DNA of 40,554 bases, taken from NCBI GenBank assembly GCA_905182855.1, contig CAJJDA010000001.1, forward strand, positions 1-40,554. Direction: 5' to 3'. The notes under the pieces were generated by a model, which saw only the letters and a list, made by a program, of their open reading frames with translations, made no database searches and was not told the DNA's origin. Position numbers and translations under genes: made by a program. Below, one piece after another: positions 20,075 through 28,167 of the stretch; position 1 is the stretch's first letter, and each line of letters begins with the position of its first letter. The DNA is from a gamma proteobacterium HTCC2207. Lineage in GTDB: Bacteria; Pseudomonadota; Gammaproteobacteria; Pseudomonadales; Porticoccaceae.

Positions 20075-20565
20075 TGCAGACGCTACAAATTTTCACCACC
20101 GGTGGCACCATTGACAAACAGTACTTTGATGCTCTAAGTGATTTTCAAATTGGCGATCCCGTTATCGGCGGAATTTTACAGCAGATGAATGTTGGCTTTG
20201 ATTATCAGGTTGATGAGTTGATGCGCCGGGATAGTTTGGACATGACAGATGAGGATCGTCGTCAGATCCAAACACAGGTTTGCGAATCAAAGGCGCAGCA
20301 TATTCTCATTATGCACGGCACCGACGGTATGGTTGAAACCGCTAGTAGGCTTAATGAATTGAGTGATAAAAAAATAGTACTGACGGGGGCCTTACAGCCC
20401 GCGGCATTCTCTGAGACTGACGCGATCTTTAATATTGGCTGCGCTATTGGCGCCATTCAGGGCCTGACGCCCGGAGTTTATATCGCTATGAATGGTCAGG
20501 TTTTTGCAGCTGATAAGGTCGTTAAAAATCGCGCCGAACATCGATTCGAAACGGCGCTAGTCTAA
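20074..20565 (+). CDS. Single-domain asparaginase-like protein
   Basis: A 163-residue protein equal to the N-terminal domain of type I/II asparaginases. It keeps FTTGGTIDK with the nucleophilic-type threonine, HGTDGMVETA with Thr-Asp, and LTGALQPAAFSETDAIFN. The usual C-terminal domain is absent. Such stand-alone forms are common in gammaproteobacteria, with unproven activity. The start overlaps the prolidase stop region directly (TAATG). A 3' fragment of a second copy lies at 21515-21607. Confidence 0.9.
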   Translation: MQTLQIFTTGGTIDKQYFDALSDFQIGDPVIGGILQQMNVGFDYQVDELMRRDSLDMTDEDRRQIQTQVCESKAQHILIMHGTDGMVETASRLNELSDKKIVLTGALQPAAFSETDAIFNIGCAIGAIQGLTPGVYIAMNGQVFAADKVVKNRAEHRFETALV

Positions 20566-20735
20566 GGGTGTTAAGGCGTGCTTATCGGCATAGGTCAACT
20601 TAAGAAATATTGAGTGCCCATGGATTAATGAGTAAACTATTGAGTGACAACCTAGGCACGCAGGATGATCGTTATAAGTTCCTGTCCGTCGACAGTTTTA
20701 ATGAACTGAGTCATTAACCAATGCGGAGAGAGTCG
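20566..20735. other. Gap before the SDR gene
   Basis: A 29-codon frame (20628-20717, MSKLLSDNLGTQDDRYKF...) is present but I see no support for it as a gene. No clear promoter or repeat was found. Confidence 0.3.
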
Positions 20736-21530
20736 ATGAGCGGCACAGGCAGAATTTCCAATAAAATAGCATTTGTAACCGGTGGCGCATCAGGCATTGG
20801 TGAGGGAATTGTAAAAATGCTTCTTGCTGAAGGTGCGAAGGTAGCCTTCACTGATATTCAGGTAGAAGCGGGCAACAAACTCGCCCAGACGCTGGGAAAT
20901 AACGCCTTGTTTATTGAGCAGGATGTACGTCTTGACCAAGATTGGAAGAAGGCCGTTGAGCTGACATCAGCGACCTTTGGTCCGATAAATATCCTCGTGC
21001 AGAGCGCGGGTATTTCCTACCCGGGAAATGTCGAGCAGGTCAGTCTTGATGACTGGCGTGATCATATGGCCGTTAACGGTGAAGGTGTGTTACTAGGTTG
21101 TCAGCATGCTATAGCTGTAATGAAAAGTAATGGTGGCGGTTCCATTATTAATATCTCCAGCATCGAAAGTATTCGACCGGGCGCGCCTTTCGTTGCCTAC
21201 GCAGCAAGTAAAGCTGCCGTCGATGCGATCACTAAAACGACAGCGTTACATTGTGCTGAGCATAATTATGGAATTCGTTGTAATTCAATTCACCCTGCCG
21301 CGATCAACACGCCGATTTTTGATGAGTATGTCCAAAAATCGTCCGATCCGGAAAAACAAATGGCTATCTATGCCGGCATGCAGCCTTTGAATCGCGTTGG
21401 CACGGTTGATGAAGTGGCCTATACGGTGTTATTTTTGGCCTCTGATGAATCGAGCTTTTTTACCGGTCATCAGATGTATGTTGATGGTGGTGCTCTCACC
21501 AAACGTCAACCGGCGTTTACATCGCTATGA
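20736..21530 (+). CDS. Short-chain dehydrogenase/reductase
   Basis: NAD(P)-dependent oxidoreductase of the classical SDR type, 264 residues from ATG 20736 (GGAG at 20725-20728; a start at 20721 would lie on the ribosome site). It has VTGGASGIGEG near residue 16, QSAGIS, NISSIES with the catalytic serine, and YAASKAAVDA with Tyr-x3-Lys. The protein ends VDGGALTKRQPAFTSL. Its last few codons overlap, in another frame, the 3' fragment of an asparaginase-like gene, which suggests that the C-terminus was formed at a rearrangement junction. The substrate is unknown. Confidence 0.9.
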   Translation: MSGTGRISNKIAFVTGGASGIGEGIVKMLLAEGAKVAFTDIQVEAGNKLAQTLGNNALFIEQDVRLDQDWKKAVELTSATFGPINILVQSAGISYPGNVEQVSLDDWRDHMAVNGEGVLLGCQHAIAVMKSNGGGSIINISSIESIRPGAPFVAYAASKAAVDAITKTTALHCAEHNYGIRCNSIHPAAINTPIFDEYVQKSSDPEKQMAIYAGMQPLNRVGTVDEVAYTVLFLASDESSFFTGHQMYVDGGALTKRQPAFTSL

Positions 21531-21607
21531 ACGGTCAAATATTTGCCGCTGATAAGGTCATTAAAAATCGCATTAAACATCGGTTTGAATCGCTCACGGA
21601 CAGATAG
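21515..21607 (+). pseudogene. 3' fragment of a second asparaginase-like gene
   Basis: From 21515 the plus strand reads VYIAMNGQIFAADKVIKNR and ends HRFESLTDR and a stop at 21605-21607. The intact gene (20074-20565) ends VYIAMNGQVFAADKVVKNR and EHRFETALV. By my hand count about 67 of 82 bases agree. No 5' part of the copy is visible, because the SDR gene adjoins it directly. Confidence 0.85.
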
Positions 21608-21617
21608 TTTAGCGTGC

Positions 21618-22508
21618 TCAGAGACCCCGTTGCCATTCCTCACGCAACGGGATAACTCCGGGCTGATTAATGGCTGTGTTGACAATAGATAGCAGTCTAT
21701 CTTTGTCCTTGCCTAAAACGCCTTTGAGCACCAAATAGTTAGATGCATGGTCACTTCTGAAAATGGTTTTATCCAGTTGAAGATTGCTAAGCAGTAGCTG
21801 CATCTCGTGAAATAATTCGAGTTTACCCAACTTGCGCCAGCGGCCTTCGAAGGCCTTTTCAAAACGTTCGCTCCCCGATGGGAATTCAACTACCAAGGTG
21901 CTCAGATAATCAGGTTGGGCGGCATTCATTAGCTTCGCGGAATTGAGTGCATGCTGCTCGCTAAGCTGAGGGCCACCCAAGCCATTTAATATCATCACTG
22001 AGCTTTTTATGCCCGCCCGTTTTATTTTTGTTAACGCGCTCAAAGATGAGTCATAGTCCTCACCTTTATTTACCAACCTGAGTACCTCATTATCACCACT
22101 CTCACAGCCTACATAGAGCAGGCTGAGACCAAGGTCAGCAAGATCTTGTAGATCCTCGACTGTTTTCTTTTTAATATTGCGGGGCAGGCAATAGGACGAG
22201 ACCCGTTGCACATCTGGGTAGTATTTATTAATCATCTGTAAAATATCTACTAACCGTCGTGTGCTCAATGTCATGGCATCGCCATCGGCGAGAAATACAC
22301 GCTTCACCGGATAGCCCGCTTTAGACAGACCACGCAGTTCCTTTTCTATTTCTTCGATAGGCTTGGGACTAAAGCGCTTCTGCTCGTCGGTATACATTTC
22401 GCAAAAGGTGCATTTATTGTAGGAGCAACCATTGGCGACTTGGAGAATGAGTGATCGGCCTTCGCTGGGAGGACGGAACACCGGCTGGATATAGTCGAGC
22501 GGGTACAT
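21618..22508 (-). CDS. Radical SAM protein
   Basis: A 296-residue radical-SAM enzyme. The 4Fe-4S motif is CSYNKCTFC, i.e. C-x4-C-x2-C with one extra residue compared with the usual C-x3-C-x2-C. It is preceded by LILQVANG and followed by EMYTDEQKRFSPKPIEEIEKEL. The barrel continues with VFLADGDAM, VGCESGDNEVL and LNGLGGP. The family (COG1032-like) has members with this spacing, as far as I remember. Function is unknown. The gene lies 9 bases after the acyl-CoA synthetase stop on the same strand, so it may be cotranscribed with it. Confidence 0.88.
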   Translation of the reverse strand: MYPLDYIQPVFRPPSEGRSLILQVANGCSYNKCTFCEMYTDEQKRFSPKPIEEIEKELRGLSKAGYPVKRVFLADGDAMTLSTRRLVDILQMINKYYPDVQRVSSYCLPRNIKKKTVEDLQDLADLGLSLLYVGCESGDNEVLRLVNKGEDYDSSLSALTKIKRAGIKSSVMILNGLGGPQLSEQHALNSAKLMNAAQPDYLSTLVVEFPSGSERFEKAFEGRWRKLGKLELFHEMQLLLSNLQLDKTIFRSDHASNYLVLKGVLGKDKDRLLSIVNTAINQPGVIPLREEWQRGL

Positions 22509-22517
22509 AGGCGCTGT

Positions 22518-24186
22518 TTATTCCTTGAGTATGGCAGTCCTAGCGTCCTGCCTTATCTGTAATTTAAAGATTTTTCCTGAGGCGATTCGGGGCAAGCTGT
22601 CATTACTCTGGCGAATATAACGCGGTATTTTAAATTTTGCTAATCGTGTTGCTAAGAACTCTCGCAGTTCTGCTTCATTAATCTGGCTATCGCAAAATAT
22701 TGTAGCGGCGACCTCTTCGCCCAGACGCTCGTCGGGTACCGAATAAACCGCCGCTTCTCTTATCTGGGGATGGTCCAGCAGAGCCGCTTCTACTTCGCCA
22801 CAGCCAATGTTCTCACCACCACGAATGACCACATCTTTAATACGATCGACGATAAATAGGTAGCCCTCTTCGTCTAGGTAGCCAAGATCACCAGTCTTAA
22901 ACCAGCCATCAACATGTGCGGCCGCAGTTGCCTCGGGATTGTTCCAGTAGCCTCGAAACATAGAGGTGCCACGAATCTGAATTTCGCCCTGTGTGCCAGC
23001 GGGCAATGCATGGCCCTCTTTACTGGCTATTCGGATATCTAGTACTGCGGCCGGCAGCCCCGAACTACCGGGGCGCTCAAGATAGTCTTCCCCGGCTATG
23101 GCCGCACCTATCGCGTTGGTCTCCGTCATTCCCCAGCCGGTATTAGGCATGGCGTTGGCAAATGCGACGTCTATATCACGCACCTGTTCCGGCGCCCTTG
23201 CGGCGCCACCACCGCCGACCATAACGAGACTGGACAGATTATGGCCACCCTTTTTTGCATGGTGTGTTAGGTCAGCTGTCATGGCGGCAGGTGCCGTAAA
23301 GCCAGTAATGTGTTCCTGCTCGATGAGGGCTGCGGCCTGAGTAGGGTCCCATTTACGGGTTAGAACCAACTTTGTCTGAGAGCGAAAAGCGGACAAAAAG
23401 ACGGCATGGCACCCAGACACATGGAACATTGGCACAGCGAGTAACGCTGCCGGCTGTTCCACGGGGGGCTCTATAGGAATGCCTTTGGTTAGGAGCCAAG
23501 TATAGATCGCGATCTCCCAACTTAATAGTGCGCTAATCACAGCTCTGTTACTGGAAACCTCGCGCGTCGGTCGGCCCGTCGAGCCGGAGGTGTAGAGAAT
23601 TATAACGTCGTCCATGGCAGAGATTGGTATCTCGGGCATACTCGCGCCTGTATGTCGTTGCTGAAGATCTTCCCAGCGAGCCAAAGTACTGTCGCTATCA
23701 CCTCGCACAACAAGCGTTGGGTATGATCGCTCAAGATTGGTCTTTGCTAGCAGATCGCATCGCTCTTGGTCGGCAATCAGCAGGCTACAGTCGCTGTCCT
23801 GCAATCCGTAGTAAATTTCATCAGCCTGCCACAATGAATTCATAGCGACGACGATAGCGCCCACCGAGGTAATTGCCTCAAAGGCTATAATCCATTCAGG
23901 ATAATTGCGCAGACAGATTGCTACACGGTCGCCTTTTTGAATACTATAGTCTGTCATCAAGTCCAGCCCCGAAGGCGCTGGCAGCCTCCCAGATATTGAG
24001 AAAGCTATAGCGCTCCTGTTCAAAGACGACGAAGGTTTTGTCGCTCAGATTCTGCTGGTACAGGTCTCGAAGACTTTGCGGAGCATATTTGTAATCACGA
24101 CAGGACCGACCATAAACGTCCACTTCGATCATCTCTAAGGGCTGCCCTGGTGCTGAGACCATGGCGAAGGCTTCTAGTCGATTCAT
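22518..24186 (-). pseudogene. Acyl-CoA synthetase / AMP-dependent ligase, frameshifted near the N-terminus
   Basis: Adenylate-forming enzyme that would activate a carboxylic acid to its CoA thioester. The N-terminus (24186 to about 23960) reads MNRLEAFAMVSAPGQPLEM to ASAFGAGL and then a stop. From about 23957 another frame continues MTDYSIQKGDRVAICLRNYPEWI to the end, so one base is extra (or two missing) near 23958. The repaired protein has about 555 residues. The P-loop-like A3 motif is YTSGSTGRPTREV; the usual Lys-Gly after Pro is replaced. The A8 region WFKTGDLGYLDEEGY...DVVIRGGENI and the A10 lysine PRIASGKIFK are normal. It stands divergent to the Dabb gene at the head of the oxygenase cluster. 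Confidence 0.85.
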
Positions 24187-24220
24187 GACAGTGATTTCCT
24201 TAAAGAATTAATGGTCCTGT

Positions 24221-24236
24221 TTGTCCGTACGGACAA
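24221..24236. promoter_or_regulatory. Perfect 16-bp palindrome, probable repressor operator
   Basis: TTGTCCGTACGGACAA is identical to its reverse complement. It lies 35 bases upstream of the acyl-CoA synthetase start (minus strand), in promoter position. Such GTCCGTACGGAC-type palindromes are typical of TetR-family operators. A single copy was seen in the window. Confidence 0.6.
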
Positions 24237-24321
24237 TTCTTATGTCTGACGCGGTGAGTGATGCCTAGTCCGAAGGTCTTTGGTAGCTGTTGGCTTCTAA
24301 AGCCGTCAGGAATCCGTAATA

Positions 24322-24341
24322 CAGTATAGGTTTTTATACTG
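24322..24341. promoter_or_regulatory. Inverted repeat CAGTATA-N6-TATACTG
   Basis: A perfect 7-base inverted repeat with a 6-base spacer (GGTTTT). The 7-6-7 geometry is the same as that of the three cluster operators, but the sequence differs. It may be a second protein site or a small hairpin. Confidence 0.35.
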
Positions 24342-24352
24342 CTCTTAAGGTG

Positions 24353-24397
24353 TCACGCAGTTTACAGTAAGATATCATAGAACCGTTCACGCAGTTT
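24353..24397. repeat. Direct repeat TCACGCAGTTT x2
   Basis: The 11-base word occurs at 24353-24363 and 24387-24397, 34 bases apart. This is about three helical turns, as expected for tandem activator sites upstream of the operator at 24424. Confidence 0.4.
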
Positions 24398-24423
24398 TAT
24401 AGATAGAATCGTCAAAATTTTAA

Positions 24424-24443
24424 GGTAGTAGTCTAGTACTACC
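24424..24443. promoter_or_regulatory. Cluster operator copy 1 (GGTAGTA-N6-TACTACC)
   Basis: A perfect 7-base inverted repeat with spacer GTCTAG, 104 bases upstream of the Dabb gene start. Two further copies with other spacers lie at 24913 and 31536, so the conserved part is exactly the two arms. This indicates a dimeric repressor or activator site. Confidence 0.75.
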
Positions 24444-24547
24444 AAGATTGATGCGGGTCTACTAGCATGCAGAGCGCCACCTAACACACGGAGTTTATCA
24501 GTGAAGCCATTCTATGCTCACAGCGAGCCCAGTAAGGAGTTTGAAAA

Positions 24548-24847
24548 ATGATTAAGCACATTGTATTTTGGAAATTCAAAGAGGTTGATGCAAAGACCAA
24601 GCAGTCCTACGCTAACGAAGTGAAGCAGCGTCTTGAGGCACTGTCGGGTCGAATTCCAGAATTACTCGCCATAGAGGTGGGTATCAACTATAACGCCACA
24701 TCCAATGCAGCAGACATAGCCCTGTATACCGAATTTGCGACCGAGGCGGACCTTCAGGCCTATCAGGAGCATCCTGAACATATGGCCTTAGTGCCATTTA
24801 TTGGCAGTATTACTGATGAGCGCAGAGTGGTCGATTACGAACTCTAA
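24548..24847 (+). CDS. Dabb-domain protein (stress-responsive alpha/beta barrel)
   Basis: A 99-residue protein with the ferredoxin-like Dabb fold: MIKHIVFWKFKEVDAKTKQ at the start, LLAIEVGINYN in the middle, and YQEHPEHMALVPFIG near the end. These proteins dimerise; some bind small organic acids or act as cyclases or decarboxylases, the role here is unknown. AAGGAG lies 8 bases before the ATG. It is the first gene after cluster operator 1 and is followed by a 205-base gap holding operator 2. Confidence 0.88.
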   Translation: MIKHIVFWKFKEVDAKTKQSYANEVKQRLEALSGRIPELLAIEVGINYNATSNAADIALYTEFATEADLQAYQEHPEHMALVPFIGSITDERRVVDYEL

Positions 24848-24912
24848 ATGATCATGGGCCAAGACCTCTGGGGTTTATTGGTCGAGTTGTTTCTGTGCTA
24901 GTTAAATTAACA

Positions 24913-24932
24913 GGTAGTAGCTATCTACTACC
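24913..24932. promoter_or_regulatory. Cluster operator copy 2 (GGTAGTA-N6-TACTACC)
   Basis: Same arms as copy 1 with spacer GCTATC, 120 bases upstream of the glyoxalase-fold gene. The gap between the two genes has no other gene. Confidence 0.75.
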
Positions 24933-25052
24933 ACAAAAAGTCGCTCGCGATTAGCATAGACGATATTGATAATCTTCCCGCTGATCATTGATTACATAAC
25001 GTAGTTGGGGGCTAGAAGATAAACTATTACGGACAGAAAAAAGGGCTTAGTT

Positions 25053-25553
25053 TTGACAACCAGCGGTTACAGATTAAATCATACGATGATAAGAGTGAGG
25101 GACCCAGAGGTGTCTTTGGCGTTTTACCAAGAGGTCTTAGGCATGCGTTTGTTGGAGCGGTTTGCGTTCGAGACGATGCAATTCTCACTTTACTTTCTCG
25201 GTTTTGATGACTCCTTAGAGGGCGACATGCCGATGGATCGGTCCGAGCGTATTGTCTGGCTAGCCCGCCAGGCGGGCGTACTTGAATTGACCCATAATTG
25301 GGGTACTGAATCCGATACAGAATTTTCGGGTTATCACAATGGTAATAGTACCCCGCAGGGCTTTGGACATATTGGCATTACGGTGCCGGACGTATATGCT
25401 GCCTGCGAACGTTTTGACGAGCTCAAGATCGAATTTGTTAAGCGGCCCGATGATGGTGGGATGAAGGGGTTGGCCTTTATCAAAGATCCGGATGGCTATT
25501 GGGTGGAAATATTTTCTCCCACAGGGCTTAGATCGATAATTATGGGAGACTAG
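25053..25553 (+). CDS. Glyoxalase I-like VOC-superfamily protein
   Basis: A 166-residue vicinal-oxygen-chelate fold resembling lactoylglutathione lyase. The metal ligands can be read as His in [10 protein letters not shown], Glu in [12 protein letters not shown], His in [11 protein letters not shown] and Glu in GYWVEIFSP. It may be true GloA (methylglyoxal detoxification) or a relative adapted to the cluster substrate; the presence in the operon favours the second or a protective role. Start is TTG 25053 with AAGGG 7 bases upstream. It begins the VOC - SnoaL - Rieske unit. Confidence 0.9.
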   Translation: MTTSGYRLNHTMIRVRDPEVSLAFYQEVLGMRLLERFAFETMQFSLYFLGFDDSLEGDMPMDRSERIVWLARQAGVLELTHNWGTESDTEFSGYHNGNSTPQGFGHIGITVPDVYAACERFDELKIEFVKRPDDGGMKGLAFIKDPDGYWVEIFSPTGLRSIIMGD

Positions 25554-25643
25554 TAGGGCTGTCCTAGCGATTATTATGAGCTCGCTAGGATTGTTGGCGT
25601 TGAGGGTTTAGCAGCGCCCCGTTGGTGAATTGAGGAGAATGAG

Positions 25644-26204
25644 ATGGAGCAGTTACAGAGTATTTTACAGCGTTTGGATAAACTTGAGTCAAAGGAGGCT
25701 ATTCGCGGCTTAGTGACAGCCTATGCGATTGCTTGTGACGAACATGATATTCCAAGATTGGCGGACCTATTTTCTGTTGATGCAGTGTTTTGTTCGCCCA
25801 ATGGCGCCATGGTATCCAACGGTCGTGATGCGATCCGCGATATGTTTAATACGATACTTAAAACACGCGGCCCAGGGTTCCACTGGACTCATGACGTTCA
25901 TGCACACATTGATCCTGAAAACCCCGATCGTGCCAGCGGTCTAGTTTATGGTCATGCCGAGACCACGCCCCATGGCGTTGTCAGCTTGGCAGCCTTCAAG
26001 TACAAAGATGAATACCTACGTGAAGAGGGGATCTGGCGTTTTAGTCGCCGTGAAATCAGTTTTTTCTACTATATGCCTATTACAAAATATGCGGAGGGCC
26101 TTAATCAAGCTGACCGCGTCTACATCGATGGGGACTGGCACAAGGCCGATTTCCCAGAGACTCTCGACAGTTGGGTTCGCTTTGCGGGAGGCGATATCTC
26201 TTGA
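25644..26204 (+). CDS. SnoaL-like (NTF2-fold) protein
   Basis: A 186-residue NTF2-like protein with LESKEAIRGLVTAYAIACDEHDIPRLADLFSVDAVF at the start, the common signature of SnoaL_4 domains. In oxygenase clusters such proteins serve as small subunits, dehydratases or isomerases. Here it may be the partner (beta-like) of the Rieske protein, since the two genes overlap. GAGGAG stands upstream of the ATG. Its stop overlaps the TTG start of the next gene. Confidence 0.88.
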   Translation: MEQLQSILQRLDKLESKEAIRGLVTAYAIACDEHDIPRLADLFSVDAVFCSPNGAMVSNGRDAIRDMFNTILKTRGPGFHWTHDVHAHIDPENPDRASGLVYGHAETTPHGVVSLAAFKYKDEYLREEGIWRFSRREISFFYYMPITKYAEGLNQADRVYIDGDWHKADFPETLDSWVRFAGGDIS

Positions 26205-27385
26205 ACAAAGATGCCATGTCGCTAGTGCGAAGAGCGCTTCGGCATTTCAAGCAGAGCACCACAGATCAGGCCGACAGTACTATGGAGATTTCGTTGTCAG
26301 CCTATCGAGACGAAACACGCTATGGGCTCGAAATAGAGCGTATTTTTAAGCACTTGCCTATAGCCGTGGCCCTGAGCATCGAACTGCCTGAATCGGGCAG
26401 CTATAGAGCGATGACAGTGATGGGCGTGCCTCTCCTGCTAGTGCGGGGAGAAGACCTCAAAGTGCGGGCGATGCTTAATGTTTGTCGTCACCGAGGAGCT
26501 AAACTCTGCGAAGAGGGCGCCGGCAAGTCACGCTTGATTGTCTGTCCCTACCATGCCTGGAGTTATAACTATGAAGGCGCACTCGTGGGTCGCTACGGCG
26601 GCGATACCTTTGGTGAAATAGCCAGTGACAGCTACGGTTTAACCGGGCTGCACTGTGAGGAAAAAGCCGGCATTATTTGGGCATCTCTGACGCCAGGTGA
26701 TGTGTTTGATGTGGATCATTGGCTGGGCGACTTCGGCGAGGAATTAGAGACGCTGGATCTCAACAACTGGCATCTATATGAGCAGCGCGACCTGGCTGGT
26801 CCGGGCTGGAAAGTCACTATGGATGGCTATCTTGAGGCCTATCATCATCAGCTTGTACACCGTGAAACAGTGGGTAAATACACTGTCGGTAACCTGCTGG
26901 TTCTGGATACCTATGGGCCCCATCAACGTCTCACATTCGGACGTCGGACGTTGGGCGAACTGATTGACCAGCCGCAGGACGAATGGCAGCCGATGGAGCA
27001 TATTCGTCTTATTCACTCAGGATTTCCCAATCTTTCAATTTCAGGAATCCTCGGCGATCACTGTTTAGTCAGTCAGGTTTTCCCTGGAGAGACCAGTGAA
27101 ACAACGATTACCAGACAGACAGTTTTGGTAGCGAAGAAGCCAGTCACAGATGCAGAAATTGAGGCGACTGAGACGTTCAGTGCACTGACGCTGAAAGCGG
27201 TTAGAGATGAGGATTATCGAGTGGGTAACTCCATTCAATCCGGTCTCAAATCTGCCGCCAATGAGTATTTTATCTTTGGTCGCAATGAGCCAGCGGTGCA
27301 GAACTATCACCAGGCTATTGAAGAGTTTATGGCGATGGAGAGCAATCAGTGGGAGCGGCCTAAGAAGGATTCTGGAGGTCGCTAA
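26201..27385 (+). CDS. Rieske [2Fe-2S] aromatic-ring-hydroxylating oxygenase, alpha-type subunit
   Basis: Non-heme iron oxygenase, 394 residues from TTG 26201. I chose this start because GGGAGG lies 9 bases upstream and the TTGA overlaps the SnoaL stop; ATG 26216 is an alternative. The Rieske cluster is CRHRGAKLC... with CPYHAW (C-x-H-x17-C-x2-H, residues about 95-118). The mononuclear-iron site is DGYLEAYHHQLVH (about 208-220). Electrons would come from the ferredoxin and reductase at 33236-34798. The substrate is unknown. It is the last gene of the plus-strand unit, converging on the minus-strand SDR gene 12 bases away. Confidence 0.93.
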   Translation: MNKDAMSLVRRALRHFKQSTTDQADSTMEISLSAYRDETRYGLEIERIFKHLPIAVALSIELPESGSYRAMTVMGVPLLLVRGEDLKVRAMLNVCRHRGAKLCEEGAGKSRLIVCPYHAWSYNYEGALVGRYGGDTFGEIASDSYGLTGLHCEEKAGIIWASLTPGDVFDVDHWLGDFGEELETLDLNNWHLYEQRDLAGPGWKVTMDGYLEAYHHQLVHRETVGKYTVGNLLVLDTYGPHQRLTFGRRTLGELIDQPQDEWQPMEHIRLIHSGFPNLSISGILGDHCLVSQVFPGETSETTITRQTVLVAKKPVTDAEIEATETFSALTLKAVRDEDYRVGNSIQSGLKSAANEYFIFGRNEPAVQNYHQAIEEFMAMESNQWERPKKDSGGR

Positions 27386-27397
27386 TGATCGCCCGAG

Positions 27398-28141
27398 CTA
27401 CTCTCTGGGCAGGTGGGCAAAGACACTATTGGTGACACCACCATCGATGACCAGCTCATGACCCGAAATATACTGTGCACCCTGTGAGTCTAAAAACAAT
27501 ACCGCATTAGTCACATCGCAGGCTTGCCCCAACGCTCGCAAGGGCACGCCACTACTGCGTTTTTCTCGAACCTTTGGGTTTTTAAAGATCTCCTTTGACA
27601 TCCCCGCGTCGATAAATCCCGGCGCGATAGCATTGACGCGTATTCCCAGCGGTCCGCATTCAATTGACATTAGTTGCGTCAGTGAACTGAGCGCCGCTTT
27701 CGTCGGGGCATAGAGACCTACGCCGGGTGCAGGATGGATACCATTGACTGAGGTGATGTTAATAATGTGGCCGGAGCCCCTGTCGATCATACCGGTGACG
27801 GCGATACGCGAACAGATGGTTGCGCCAAGCAGGTTAACCTCTAAAACCTGGCGAAAATCTTCAATCGGCTGCTCATGTAATGGGCCAAAGCGGACAATAC
27901 CGGCATTGTTGATAAGCAGATCAGGGGCCTCACCAAACTGATTGAAGGCGGCCTGAACAGCGTCAGGATCACTAACGTTGGCGACTAAAGGAACTGTGCT
28001 ACCGCCAATACGAGCAGCGGTTTCCTCGGTCTGCTGTTGGTTCAGATCCATGATCCCAACATGATAGCCTGCGGCGACTAAAGCCTCCGCCATATCGGCC
28101 CCTAGCCCCGCGGCAGCTCCAGTTACAATTGCTCTTCGCAT
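27398..28141 (-). CDS. Short-chain dehydrogenase/reductase
   Basis: Classical SDR, 247 residues from ATG 28141 (MRRAIVTGAAAGLGADM); the longer start at 28159 would lie over the GAGGGA ribosome site. It has NNAGIV, ITSVNG with the catalytic serine, and YAPTKAALSS with Tyr-x3-Lys. It is the last gene of the four-gene minus-strand operon, probably oxidising an alcohol or dihydrodiol-type intermediate made by the Rieske oxygenase; this is inference from context. Confidence 0.9.
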   Translation of the reverse strand: MRRAIVTGAAAGLGADMAEALVAAGYHVGIMDLNQQQTEETAARIGGSTVPLVANVSDPDAVQAAFNQFGEAPDLLINNAGIVRFGPLHEQPIEDFRQVLEVNLLGATICSRIAVTGMIDRGSGHIINITSVNGIHPAPGVGLYAPTKAALSSLTQLMSIECGPLGIRVNAIAPGFIDAGMSKEIFKNPKVREKRSSGVPLRALGQACDVTNAVLFLDSQGAQYISGHELVIDGGVTNSVFAHLPRE

Positions 28142-28167
28142 TATCAGTCCCTCAGGCATATTGCCAA

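Larger units (their letters stand above)
24187..24547. other. Regulatory region between the acyl-CoA synthetase and the Dabb gene
   Basis: No gene is visible in this 361-base divergent gap. It is rich in symmetry: TTGTCCGTACGGACAA at 24221-24236, CAGTATA-N6-TATACTG at 24322-24341, a direct repeat TCACGCAGTTT at 24353 and 24387, and the cluster operator at 24424-24443. Confidence 0.7.

Noticed and set aside
20628-20717. 29-codon frame before the SDR gene
   Set aside because: Too short and no family or ribosome site support.
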